Notes: generated by a model from the sequence alone, not told the origin. A DNA stretch of 19,811 bases from an uncultured Bacillota bacterium (GCA_900321955.1 ONXX01000005.1:1-19811); one strand, 5' to 3'. Positions 1-6,923 are shown, numbered from the stretch's first letter. A program made the numbers and translations.

Positions 1-2
1 TT

Positions 3-170
3 GCCGAGCGCCGGGAGCTGGGCCTCCATATCCCGCCCAGAGGCAGGATGATCACCCAGTCGGCCTACCCCTATTATGAACAGGACCGGGAGACGAAGCA
101 TTTCCACGTGGACGACCAGTGCGTGGGCTGCGGCAAATGCGTGGAACGGTGCCCCGTGGCGGCCATGGAG
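3..170 (+). CDS. 4Fe-4S ferredoxin-type protein, internal fragment (foreign-looking contig end)
   Basis: The frame is open from the first bases and holds a cysteine cluster of the form CVGCGKCVERCPV (bases 120-158), the classic CxxCxxCxxxCP signature that binds one [4Fe-4S] cluster. The residues before it (IPPRGRMITQSAYPYYEQDR and a short stretch after) resemble the linker seen in flavodoxin/ferredoxin fusion proteins of the EFR1 type, but too little remains to name the gene. A second cluster would normally follow; instead the frame runs into antisense DUF4139 sequence and stops at 210-212. GC is about 65% by hand count, against about 53% in the next 130 bases. Both ends are missing. The ferredoxin call is safe. 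That it belongs to another genome joined by assembly is inference. Confidence 0.7.
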
Positions 171-876
171 AAAGCTGCGGAATATCGGCACTCAGGCTCG
201 GGTTGCCGGTAAACAGTTTCAGAGAAACACCTTTCCAGTCTTCGATGGAGTTCTGGCGGACCTTTCCTTTCAGGCGGATCGACACCTGATCATCCTGCGT
301 GGTGTGGATCTCATAGAAAGGATTCCAGGAAGCAGCGTATTCATAGTAGCGAAGCTGTATCGGATAGGATCCGTCGCTTTCCGTTTCCAGATCAACTTTG
401 ACCAGGTAGGCATTCAGCTGTTTCTCTTTCTCCTTTAACTGTTTTGCCAGTTCTGCTTCTTCATCTTTGAGATCCTGTATCTGCCGGTAGATCTTTTCTA
501 TCCTTTCCGGCAGGGCATCGATATAATCGGCCATATCCTTGAGATCGAGCTTGTCGCTGGAAGTAAAATCGGTATTTCCCTGTAAGACGTCGATCTGTAC
601 ATTGCGGACTTCGATCGCTTTCCGGATTCTCTCCAGTTTTGATTGGAGTTCCTTTTTCCTTTCCTTTGCGTCTTCTGCTGATAATTGTTCGACGCGGATA
701 TTGGAACCTTTGACCTTGTCGCTCAGACCAACGCTGAGGGTTGATGGTTCAAGAGTAGGCGTCAGACCTTCGATGGTGATTGTCTGTTTGCCGGCATGAA
801 GATCGACATTGCCGATACGGGTGATGTAAGCACCGCTGCGGTAGAGCGAAACCTCTTTTATCTCTGTTATGATCAT
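163..876 (-). CDS. DUF4140/DUF4139 (mucoidy-inhibitor MuiA-like) family protein, 3' end missing
   Basis: The ATG at 876-874 follows AGAGGT on the minus strand. About 238 native residues are present; family members are usually around 500-550. The N-terminal part (about residues 5-110) has the DUF4140 pattern of a strand-rich start and a motif near EGLTPTLEPSTLSV. A long charged heptad-like segment (about 65-155) should form a coiled coil. The DUF4139 domain begins near residue 165 (RYYEYAASWNPFYEI) and runs through TGNPSLSADIPQLSPW. Family members normally continue LSPW with an aromatic residue, but here the frame changes to arginine/proline-rich nonsense that is simply the antisense of the ferredoxin fragment and stays open by chance to base 52. 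The break is therefore at the sequence joint, not a natural C-terminus. The biochemical role of the family is not established. Confidence 0.8.
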
Positions 877-962
877 TGTCTTTGTACCTCTTTACTTCAT
901 TGTATCGAAAATGGGAGGACAGAAAAAGACAAGGCGTAACAATCTTTGATTTCTCAGATCGA

Positions 963-971
963 TGGTATACT
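963..971 (+). promoter_or_regulatory. Extended -10 promoter element
   Basis: TGG followed by TATACT forms an extended -10 (TGnTATAcT) 25 bases before the ATG at 997. No good -35 is seen at 17 bases, which is tolerated by extended -10 promoters. Prediction from sequence only. Confidence 0.45.
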
Positions 972-996
972 GAAGACAAGAAAGAAGGTAAATATC

Positions 997-1389
997 ATGA
1001 ATGAAGTCTGGCAGTTTCTGAAAGAATGCGGTACGTATTATCTGGCGACCGTGGATGGCGATGAGCCAAGAGTGCGGCCTTTTGGCACGGCAGAGATCTT
1101 CGAGGACAAGCTCTATATTCAGACCGGCAAGAAGAAGGCCTGCTACAGGGAACTTATCAAAAATCCCAATGCCGAAATCTGCTGCTTCAAGGACGGCAAA
1201 TGGCTGCGAGTCAGAGGCAAGCTGATCCCGGATGATCGAATTGAGGCAAAGAAGGACATGCTGGATAAGAATCCGAGCTTAAGAGGCATGTACGATGAAA
1301 ACGATGACAACACGATCGTCTTCTACTTCAAGGATGCAACGGCAAGTTTCGCCAGTTTCACCGAGGCACCAAAGGAAATCAAATTCTAA
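997..1389 (+). CDS. Pyridoxamine 5'-phosphate oxidase-like flavin-binding protein
   Basis: This 130-residue protein has the split-barrel FMN-binding fold pattern of the PNPOx-like superfamily: an N-terminal helix (NEVWQFLKECG), a first strand ending in YYLATVDGDEPRVRPFG, then LYIQTGKKKACYRELIKNPNAEICCF and WLRVRGKL. Such short single-domain members are common in anaerobic Bacillota and usually bind flavin or F420-like cofactors; the substrate cannot be told from sequence. The ATG at 997 is chosen because AAGAAGG lies just upstream; the longer frame from 946 would include the promoter. The gene is divergent from the DUF4139 gene and ends at a strong hairpin. It is probably a single-gene transcript. 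Family certain, specific reaction unknown. Confidence 0.85.
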   Translation: MNEVWQFLKECGTYYLATVDGDEPRVRPFGTAEIFEDKLYIQTGKKKACYRELIKNPNAEICCFKDGKWLRVRGKLIPDDRIEAKKDMLDKNPSLRGMYDENDDNTIVFYFKDATASFASFTEAPKEIKF

Positions 1390-1398
1390 AAGACAAAA

Positions 1399-1427
1399 AG
1401 AAAGCAGCGGATGATCCGCTGCTTTCT
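1399..1427. terminator. Hairpin terminator between convergent genes
   Basis: A perfect 12-bp stem (GAAAGCAGCGG-type arm 1399-1410, matching arm 1416-1427) with loop ATGAT. It is A-rich on the left and TTTCTGTT on the right, so it can serve the plus-strand gene ending at 1389 and the minus-strand gene ending at 1440. Confidence 0.75.
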
Positions 1428-1439
1428 GTTGGATGTGAT

Positions 1440-2252
1440 CTAGCCTCTCAATAACTGATTGAGGACGGAGAAGAGTCCGCCGGCGGATACGTTGCCGTTG
1501 GAGGAAACGTATTGGGATGCCGCATTGGCGAGGATGTTGTAGAGAAGTGCATATTGTGAATTGTTGTTGTAGTTGCCGTTCACAAACTGCAAGAGGTTCT
1601 GTAAACCGTTGTTGGAGAAACCGGAATTGGAAGTCAGTCCCAGGAAGCTGCCAAGACCGTTGTTGTTATTGTAGTAGCTGTTGTAGGAATTGGAATAGCC
1701 AAACGGTGAGTTGTTGTTGGAACCAAAGAGGTTGAACAAGCCGTTGGACTGATTACCATAGCCGTAGGCGTTGCCGCCCAGTAAGGATGAGAACGGATTG
1801 GTGTTGTGGCTGACGGTGTTGAAGCCAAGCAGGGTGCCAAGCAGACCGATGGCGGAATTGTTGTAGGTGTGGGAATTCTTCCTCTTGAACAGCTTCAGCA
1901 AAACGATGATCAGCATGATCTCTTTGAGATCGAGTCTGCCGTCAAACAGGGCACGGACAGCCATATCGTTGTTTGCACGGGTGCCTCTGGTACCGCCGAC
2001 ATAGCTTAAGAGATCTTTGGCATCCAAAGAACCGGCAGCTGCCGAATAAAGCTGGATGATCGGGTTGGAGGAAAGCTCTTCGTTGATCCGGTTGACTTCT
2101 TCGTTGCTGATATTGCCGCCGAGGACATTGAGGAGCGGATTGGCTCTTTGACCGCTTCTGGTCAAAGGTGCTTCATCGAGGTTGAGGATCCCTTCCAGAA
2201 GTGAAGGGTTCTGGTCGATGCTGTTTAAAATCTTATCTGTATTCTGACTCAT
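1440..2252 (-). CDS. Asparagine-rich low-complexity protein of unknown function
   Basis: I do not recognise this 270-residue protein. The ATG at 2252 is chosen because GGGAGGT sits 8 bases upstream and a TATAAT lies 27 bases upstream. Residues 1-105 are ordinary and probably helical (NPSLLEGILNLDEAP, then NEEVNRINEELSSNP and GSLDAKDLLSYV). Residues 107-125 form a hydrophobic stretch flanked by charge (EIMLIIVLLKLFKRK), short for a membrane span. The last 145 residues are low complexity, with about 33 Asn by hand count, many Gly, Ser, Tyr, Leu and Phe, and runs such as SYNSYYNNNNG, resembling prion-like or self-assembling sequence. There is no signal peptide or LPxTG. It stands alone between a shared terminator and a divergent promoter. 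The frame is convincingly coding; the function is unknown. Confidence 0.75.
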   Translation of the reverse strand: MSQNTDKILNSIDQNPSLLEGILNLDEAPLTRSGQRANPLLNVLGGNISNEEVNRINEELSSNPIIQLYSAAAGSLDAKDLLSYVGGTRGTRANNDMAVRALFDGRLDLKEIMLIIVLLKLFKRKNSHTYNNSAIGLLGTLLGFNTVSHNTNPFSSLLGGNAYGYGNQSNGLFNLFGSNNNSPFGYSNSYNSYYNNNNGLGSFLGLTSNSGFSNNGLQNLLQFVNGNYNNNSQYALLYNILANAASQYVSSNGNVSAGGLFSVLNQLLRG

Positions 2253-2277
2253 GATATTGACCTCCCTATCTTTAATT

Positions 2278-2323
2278 CCATTATAGAACGGATAACAGGC
2301 AAGAAACGGTACAAAACAAAAAG
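2278..2323. repeat. Direct repeat, copy A (pairs with 2914-2959)
   Basis: Aligned without gaps to 2914-2959, this segment has 37 of 46 identical bases, and 32 of 38 in the core from GAACGGAT to ACAAAACAAAAAG. A weaker match continues to about 2354 (TCATA, ATGGC, TTCCCG in the same order). It overlaps the promoter of the minus-strand asparagine-rich gene. Confidence 0.65.
2280..2285 (-). promoter_or_regulatory. -10 box for the asparagine-rich gene
   Basis: TATAAT on the minus strand, 27 bases before the ATG. The region upstream of it is occupied by direct repeat copy A, and no clear -35 is visible at normal spacing. Confidence 0.5.
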
Positions 2324-2404
2324 GCGGTGCTTCATAAGGAGATGGCTCTTCCCGTTGGAACATGAGGCAATTGATCACGCCAGCTATCAACGGCATTTCA
2401 GCAA

Positions 2405-2413
2405 TGGTATAAT
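2405..2413 (+). promoter_or_regulatory. Extended -10 promoter for the ASCH gene
   Basis: TGG plus a perfect TATAAT (2408-2413), 42 bases before the ATG at 2456. The candidate -35 at 2385-2390 is poor, as is typical for extended -10 promoters. Confidence 0.55.
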
Positions 2414-2455
2414 GACTGAAACAAGTCGGGATTTGTGAGGGAGAAGCAATAAGAT

Positions 2456-2878
2456 ATGACAGCAGATGAATTATGGAAAAAATCCGGTCTTAGCGGAACG
2501 TATGAAGCGTGGTCGTTTTCTGAAGCACCGGATAAACTTGCCGACCTGGTCCTGCAAAAGATCAAAACGGCAACCTGTTCTGCCTATGACTTGTATCAGA
2601 TCAATCATGAGCCGCTTCCAAAGGCGGGTGATTACAGCATTATCCTGGATTCGAAAGAAGAAGCGGTATGCATCATTCAAACGACCAAGGTATATGTGGC
2701 AGAATTCAAAGATGTTTCTGATGAGCAGGCGTATAAAGAAGGAGAAGGCGATCGGACGCTGGCATACTGGCGTAAGGTCCATGAAAGTTTTCTGATCAAC
2801 GAACTCGCTTCCGTAAATAAAACTTTTAGCCAGAACACAAAAGTGCTTTGTGAAGAGTTTGAAGTAGTATACATGTAG
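2456..2878 (+). CDS. ASCH domain-containing protein
   Basis: This 140-residue protein matches the compact ASCH family: an N-terminal WSFSEAPDKLADLVLQKIKTATCSAYDLY segment with the G/K-T-A-T core, PLPKAGDYSIILDSKEEAVCIIQTTKVYV in the middle, and the conserved EGEGDRTLAYWRKVH near the C-terminus. ASCH domains have a PUA-like beta-barrel and are thought to bind RNA or nucleotides; some related proteins hydrolyse modified nucleosides such as N4-acetylcytidine. The start follows GAGGGAGAAG at good spacing. It is transcribed alone from its own promoter. It lies between two same-orientation diverged repeats that are about 636 bases apart. Family assignment is strong; the substrate is not known. Confidence 0.9.
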   Translation: MTADELWKKSGLSGTYEAWSFSEAPDKLADLVLQKIKTATCSAYDLYQINHEPLPKAGDYSIILDSKEEAVCIIQTTKVYVAEFKDVSDEQAYKEGEGDRTLAYWRKVHESFLINELASVNKTFSQNTKVLCEEFEVVYM

Positions 2879-2913
2879 ACCTGCAGTTTTCTGTTAAACC
2901 GCAACAGATCAAT

Positions 2914-2959
2914 CCATTGCTGAACGGATCAAAGGCAAACAACGGCACAAAACAAAGAG
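2914..2959. repeat. Direct repeat, copy B (pairs with 2278-2323)
   Basis: Second copy of the repeat, with 37 of 46 bases identical to copy A and in the same orientation. Weaker matching blocks follow to about 3003 with a roughly 14-base insertion. The gap 2879-3034 holds this repeat and a weak 6-bp hairpin (2890-2908) but no gene. Confidence 0.6.
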
Positions 2960-3034
2960 CCTCTTCTTACTTGCCTCAAGGTCATAGAAAAATGGCGTTC
3001 CCGGCAGTTTCGTGATAAGATAAGAATGCTTTAC

Positions 3035-3126
3035 GGAGATGTATCGAAGTGGTCATAACGAGAACGACTCGAAATCGTTTGATCGCCAAAAGCGGTCCGT
3101 GGGTTCGAATCCCACCGTCTCCGCCA
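3035..3126 (+). tRNA. tRNA-Ser (anticodon CGA)
   Basis: The acceptor arm GGAGATG pairs with CGTCTCC (one G-T), followed by discriminator G and an encoded CCA at 3124-3126. The anticodon stem AACGA/TCGTT encloses loop CTCGAAA, giving anticodon CGA, which reads UCG. A long variable arm (GATCGCCAAAAGCGGTC region) marks it as class II, as expected for serine, and the T-loop GTTCGAATC is intact. It is 92 bases with CCA. A rho-independent hairpin follows directly. Confidence 0.96.
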
Positions 3127-3141
3127 TTTATTTACCAAAGA

Positions 3142-3177
3142 AAAGACAGACCTGAAGTGATCTGTCTTTCTTTTTTT
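3142..3177. terminator. Terminator of tRNA-Ser, probably also of the convergent lipoprotein gene
   Basis: Stem AAAGACAGA (3142-3150) with TCTGTCTTT (3161-3169), 10-base loop, then CTTTTTTT on the plus strand. On the minus strand the same stem is followed by TTCTTTGG, so it may work both ways. Confidence 0.85.
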
Positions 3178-3194
3178 CATTTGTTCAGGAAGCT

Positions 3195-4265
3195 TTATTT
3201 GGTTTTGAAGACATCTCCTTCTCTGGACATGCATAATTCCGTCTTGAGGATCAAGGATCCGTCTTTGCCTTCAATGAATTTGATGAGTTTGACATCGTCT
3301 CCCTTGAATCCCTGCATCTTGGAAGCATCCGTCACATCGCATGCCCAGCCATCGTCCGTCTTCTGGCAATAGCCCTGATACTGGCCCATACCGGCATAAC
3401 AGTTTTCGATCAGTTTAAAGGAATAGTCCGTCGCAATGGTGATCGAAGGCAGATACTGCTCTGCCACATCGGTAATCGGTTCATGGATCCAGGTCGTCGT
3501 CTTGAAGACATCTTTGAACGGATCGGATTCACTGACGAGTCCTTCCGGAATCTTTCCGTCCAGAGAGAAGATATGGCCTTTTTTGGAATCACGCAGGTCT
3601 TCCCGCAGGACCAGGACGCCTTCCATCACCTTTTCCATTTCAAAGTTATAGACCGTTTGGCCGCTTGGATCTTTGAATTCCTTGAAGTTGGAAAACATGT
3701 ATACCGTTCCTTCGATCCCATAACTGCCTTTGATCTCAATAACGTTTGTGCCGTCGTTCTCGACCATGATAAAATCTTTGTTTTCAAACAGTTCCAGATG
3801 GGATGGATTGTTTCCTTCCATCGAGGCGTTGTAGTATACCTTGTATTCATTCTCCGCAACGATGTCCGGGATCGTATATTCCGGTATGTGGATCGAGTAG
3901 ACCGCTTCGCTTTTTGATCCGGTCAAGGTTGATTTCAGGATGATGGTCTCTTCGTCTTTGGCTTCAAAGAAGATCTTTGTGTATTTGCCACTTCCTCCTT
4001 CAGCCACATCCAGCGTTACGACGCCTTCCTTGATCGTCCAGCTTCCGCTTAATTCTTCCACATCGCCGATCGTATCGTCGGTTAAGACAAAAGACCCGTC
4101 TTTGCCAAACCAGACATGGGAAGGCATCTTCTCGGGATTGCTGGTATCGTAAAAAGTTTTGCCGCCGATCTCGATCTCCGGGACAGGAACTTCTTCCTGT
4201 GCTGCTTTTGTACAGCCGGAAAACAATAATAAGAGGCACGACAGGATCAGAACTTGTTTTTTCAT
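3195..4265 (-). CDS. Putative lipoprotein with three diverged ~100-residue repeats
   Basis: This 356-residue protein has a lipoprotein signal (MKKQ, hydrophobic core, lipobox F-S-G-C with lipidated Cys18), so it should be anchored on the outer face of the membrane. AAAGGAG lies 5 bases before the ATG. The mature part appears to be three tandem copies of one beta-rich unit, at about residues 30-130, 138-240 and 255-355. Each carries a pattern like PSHvwF.kDgSF, then GS..I...gvv, then E....ILk..L and a closing iFSl or vFkt. The third copy alone contains four cysteines (NCYAG, YCQK, ACDV, LCMS), possibly forming disulfides. The layout recalls small lipocalin-like or META-like beta domains, but I cannot assign a family. 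It is a single gene. Function unknown, perhaps ligand binding. Confidence 0.85.
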   Translation of the reverse strand: MKKQVLILSCLLLLFSGCTKAAQEEVPVPEIEIGGKTFYDTSNPEKMPSHVWFGKDGSFVLTDDTIGDVEELSGSWTIKEGVVTLDVAEGGSGKYTKIFFEAKDEETIILKSTLTGSKSEAVYSIHIPEYTIPDIVAENEYKVYYNASMEGNNPSHLELFENKDFIMVENDGTNVIEIKGSYGIEGTVYMFSNFKEFKDPSGQTVYNFEMEKVMEGVLVLREDLRDSKKGHIFSLDGKIPEGLVSESDPFKDVFKTTTWIHEPITDVAEQYLPSITIATDYSFKLIENCYAGMGQYQGYCQKTDDGWACDVTDASKMQGFKGDDVKLIKFIEGKDGSLILKTELCMSREGDVFKTK

Positions 4266-4330
4266 AGTGCTCCTTTCATTACTAAAACATATGCACAGCG
4301 ATTATTATTGTTGTTTTCTTCTATAACACT

Positions 4331-4336
4331 ATTATA
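4331..4336 (-). promoter_or_regulatory. -10 box for the lipoprotein gene
   Basis: TATAAT on the minus strand, 65 bases before the ATG at 4265, in an AT-rich stretch. No convincing -35. Together with the plus-strand elements below it accounts for much of the 272-base divergent gap 4266-4537. Confidence 0.4.
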
Positions 4337-4403
4337 TATGGAATATTTACGGAAATAGTAAGCCCTGTATAGTCTGAACTTCCCAAATAGTACCATAGAA
4401 AAA

Positions 4404-4432
4404 TTCGAAGGCGATAAGGCTTATGATATGAT
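4404..4432 (+). promoter_or_regulatory. Candidate promoter of the lipid/redox operon
   Basis: TATGAT at 4427-4432 (5 of 6 to consensus) with TTCGAA at 4404-4409, a 17-base spacer. The -35 match is weak. This would give a leader of about 100 bases before the ATG at 4538. Confidence 0.35.
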
Positions 4433-4503
4433 GAAATTAAGGATATACAGATATCATTCTATTTTTTGTTTCAGGTTTTTTCAGTAAATCAGGATCGTTT
4501 TTT

Positions 4504-4524
4504 AAAGACGAGAGTCTTTTTGGG
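4504..4524 (+). terminator. Small terminator-like hairpin in the leader of the lipid kinase gene
   Basis: AAAGAC (4504-4509), GAGA tetraloop of the GNRA type, GTCTTT (4514-4519), then more T. It ends about 15 bases before the start codon and next to the GGGGAGG ribosome site. It could attenuate transcription or affect ribosome access; a 6-bp stem is weak, so this is tentative. Confidence 0.4.
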
Positions 4525-4537
4525 AAAGGGGAGGAAT

Positions 4538-5404
4538 ATGATCTATTTATTGTTTAATCCGTTAGCGAATAATTCCAAGGGCGAAGCAGACGCGAGAGTC
4601 TGGGCAAACGAAAATAATGTGGAATGCCAGTATGTCGATTTGCTGAAGACACAAGACATGAAGACTTTCATCGATGGCTTGAAGAAAGAAGATGAGGTCA
4701 TCCTGACGGGCGGTGACGGAACACTTAACCGTTTTGCCAACGACGTTTACGGCATGGAGCTTAAAGTGCCGGTCTATTATGTCAAGTGCGGATCGGGAAA
4801 CGATTTCTTCAGAGATAATGAAAAATATGTCAAGGACGGAAGGATCGATCTGCGGCCGTTTTTGAAGGATCTGCCTTTGATTACCGTCAACGGCATCCAG
4901 AGAAGATTTTTAAACGGCATCGGGTATGGCCTTGATGGTGAGACCTGCAAGGCCGGCGATGAACAGAAATTACATTCCGACAAACCGGTCAACTACACCA
5001 ATATCGCCATCAAGCTGCTATTAGGCGGCTACGAATTAAAGAAGGCGACTGTGACCGTGGATGGCGAGACCAATACCTATGAAAATGTCTGGCTGGCTTC
5101 CACGATGAAGGGACGCTACTACGGCGGCGGCCTGATGGTGGCACCGAATCAGGATCGTTTTGCGGACGACCACAAGGTATCGGTTGTTGCCTTATATAAA
5201 AAATCACGTCTGATTACCCTGATGCGCTTCCCGTCTTTGAATAAAGGCGAGCACGTCTTAAAGAAGGACTGGGTCACCGTGAAAAGAGGACATAAAGTGA
5301 AGGTCTCTTTTGATAAGCCATGCGCCTTGCAGATCGACGGCGATGTCATTGACAACGTGACTTCCTACGTCGTTGAAACGGGATTTGAAGATGGAAAACT
5401 ATGA
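4538..5404 (+). CDS. Diacylglycerol kinase-like lipid kinase (DAGK catalytic domain family)
   Basis: This 288-residue protein has the hallmarks of the DgkB/YegS-type soluble lipid kinase family, which phosphorylates diacylglycerol or a related lipid with ATP at the membrane face. Visible motifs are FNPLANN at the N-terminus, the nucleotide-binding GGDGT (residues 58-62), GSGNDF (85-90), GYGLDGE in the centre, and the C-terminal QIDGD. Length matches the family. The ATG at 4538 is chosen for GGGGAGG 5 bases upstream; an upstream in-frame start at 4466 would place the leader hairpin inside the gene. The next gene starts 14 bases before this one ends, so the two are co-translated. The lipid substrate is not predictable, but the neighbours point to membrane-lipid metabolism. 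Confidence 0.88.
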   Translation: MIYLLFNPLANNSKGEADARVWANENNVECQYVDLLKTQDMKTFIDGLKKEDEVILTGGDGTLNRFANDVYGMELKVPVYYVKCGSGNDFFRDNEKYVKDGRIDLRPFLKDLPLITVNGIQRRFLNGIGYGLDGETCKAGDEQKLHSDKPVNYTNIAIKLLLGGYELKKATVTVDGETNTYENVWLASTMKGRYYGGGLMVAPNQDRFADDHKVSVVALYKKSRLITLMRFPSLNKGEHVLKKDWVTVKRGHKVKVSFDKPCALQIDGDVIDNVTSYVVETGFEDGKL

Positions 5405-6923
5405 TGTCATTGTGATTGGTGCCGGCAACGGTGGTCTGGCTGCTGCCTGCAAGGTCTTAAATGCCGGCAAGTCCTGCCTGGTTTTGGAGAAGCACAATAT
5501 CCCGGGCGGTTTTGCCACAAGCTTTGTCCGCGGTCGTTTTGAATTTGAGGCTTCGCTTCATGAATTCAACGGCATCGGTACACCGGAAGATCCGGGTTCC
5601 ACCCGCATCCTGTTTGAAGAACTGGGTGTGGCCGACAAGATCGAATGGATCGACTTGAGCCATTGTTATCGGGTGATCAGCGATGAAGAAGGCTATGACT
5701 TTACGATGCCGATGGGAGAAGAAGCTTTCATTGCCGCAAATGCCAAATTGTGTGAAAACGGCGATCAGTATGCCAGGGATTTTCTGGCTTTGGCCAAACA
5801 GATCAAAGATGCGATGGGCTATCTTTCCGCTTCCAAGGGTAAGCCGGATCCAAAGGTCATGATGGAGAAGTATCCGGATTATCTGGCAGTCGCTTCCTAC
5901 AGCGTCAATGAGGCCTTTGAGGTCCTTGGCTATCCCAAGATCATCGTCGACAATCTGAACACCTACTGGTGCTATCTGGGCAACAGCGGCGATGATATGA
6001 CATTCTTACATTATGCCAACATGGTCTATTCCTACTTTGTGAAGGGTGCCAGTATTCCAAAGCACCGCTCTCATGAACTCTCTCTGGCTTTTGAAGAAAG
6101 GATCCATGAACTGGGCGGCGATATCTGGTACAACAGCGAAGCGACAAGAATCTATTGCGATGAGACGGGTCATGTCTGCGGGGTTGGCTTAAAAGACGGA
6201 AGAGTCATCAAGACCAGACACGTCATTGCCGATATTTCACCGCATGTGGTCTATGGCAAGCTGATGGATCCGAAAGATGTACCTGAAAAGGCTCTTAAAC
6301 TGACCAATTACCGCAAGCTGGCCGGCAAGGGCTTTACGGTCTATCTCGGTTTGAATAAGACAGCGAAAGAGTTGGGTTTAAATGACCACAACTATTTCAT
6401 TTACGATACTGCGGATACGGACAGACAGTACAAAGCGATGCAGAATTTAAACAATACAGCAGCGCAAGCGACGGTCTGTTTGAACAACGCCGATCCGGAT
6501 TGTTCACCTGAGGGTACCTGCATCCTGTACATGACGACTTTGTTTACCAAGGATGTCTGGAGTGATGTGAAGGAAGAAGATTACTTCAAGGTGAAGAATC
6601 AGGTCGCAAAGCGGATGATCAGGCGTTTTGAAGAGGCAGTCGGTGTCAAGATCAGCGACTTTATTGAAGAAATCGCCATCGCCACACCGGAGACTTATGC
6701 CCGCTATTGCAATCATCCGGCAGGAACGATCTATGGCTATGAATCCCAATATTATGACGGACTCATGAACCGCATTCAGATGGTCGAGGAAGACAAGTGT
6801 GTGGAAGGCCTCAGAATCGGCGGCGGCTATGGGGAACGTCTTCTGGGTTATCCGTCAAGCTACAAGTCCGGTGCCAATGAAGGGGCAAGGACTTTGAAAG
6901 ATATAGAAAAGGAGGGCTGCTAG
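5391..6923 (+). CDS. FAD-dependent oxidoreductase of the phytoene desaturase / retinol saturase-like family
   Basis: This 510-residue protein starts with a Rossmann FAD-binding motif, VIVIGAGNGGLAAACKVL followed by LEKHNIPGGFATSF, as in CrtI-type desaturases, isomerases and saturases that act on long polyene or isoprenoid chains. The C-terminus keeps a related closing motif (GLRIGGGYGERLLGYPSSYKSGANEGA), but the usual AGD-type FAD contact is replaced by GGGYGER, so it is not a standard carotenoid enzyme. The ATG at 5391 (MENYDVIVIG) overlaps the lipid kinase by 14 bases; a TTG at 5373 is less likely. It is followed by a flavin/iron-sulfur reductase after one base, a likely redox partner. No other carotenoid gene is present. 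Family good, substrate unknown. Confidence 0.85.
   Translation: MENYDVIVIGAGNGGLAAACKVLNAGKSCLVLEKHNIPGGFATSFVRGRFEFEASLHEFNGIGTPEDPGSTRILFEELGVADKIEWIDLSHCYRVISDEEGYDFTMPMGEEAFIAANAKLCENGDQYARDFLALAKQIKDAMGYLSASKGKPDPKVMMEKYPDYLAVASYSVNEAFEVLGYPKIIVDNLNTYWCYLGNSGDDMTFLHYANMVYSYFVKGASIPKHRSHELSLAFEERIHELGGDIWYNSEATRIYCDETGHVCGVGLKDGRVIKTRHVIADISPHVVYGKLMDPKDVPEKALKLTNYRKLAGKGFTVYLGLNKTAKELGLNDHNYFIYDTADTDRQYKAMQNLNNTAAQATVCLNNADPDCSPEGTCILYMTTLFTKDVWSDVKEEDYFKVKNQVAKRMIRRFEEAVGVKISDFIEEIAIATPETYARYCNHPAGTIYGYESQYYDGLMNRIQMVEEDKCVEGLRIGGGYGERLLGYPSSYKSGANEGARTLKDIEKEGC

Noticed and set aside
52..162. Continuation of the minus-strand DUF4139 frame past LSPW
   Set aside because: The 36 extra residues are antisense to the ferredoxin fragment, rich in Arg and Pro, and unlike the family.
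1517..1735. Plus-strand cysteine/tryptophan-rich frame inside the asparagine-rich gene
   Set aside because: It is the complement of repeated AAC/AAT Asn codons; the GTTGTT runs create the open frame. No ribosome site.
1640..1740. GTTGTTGTT runs as a microsatellite or CRISPR-like repeat
   Set aside because: They are simply Asn codon runs read on the other strand, with no regular spacers.
2253..2396. Longer N-terminal start for the asparagine-rich protein
   Set aside because: The extension would run over the TATAAT, the repeat and the strong ribosome site in front of the ATG at 2252.
4466..4537. Longer start for the lipid kinase
   Set aside because: The added 24 residues cover a hairpin and T-rich leader, and the family begins at the MIYLLFNP start.
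5373..5390. TTG start for the CrtI-like oxidoreductase
   Set aside because: The ATG at 5391 puts the Rossmann strand at the usual distance from the N-terminus.
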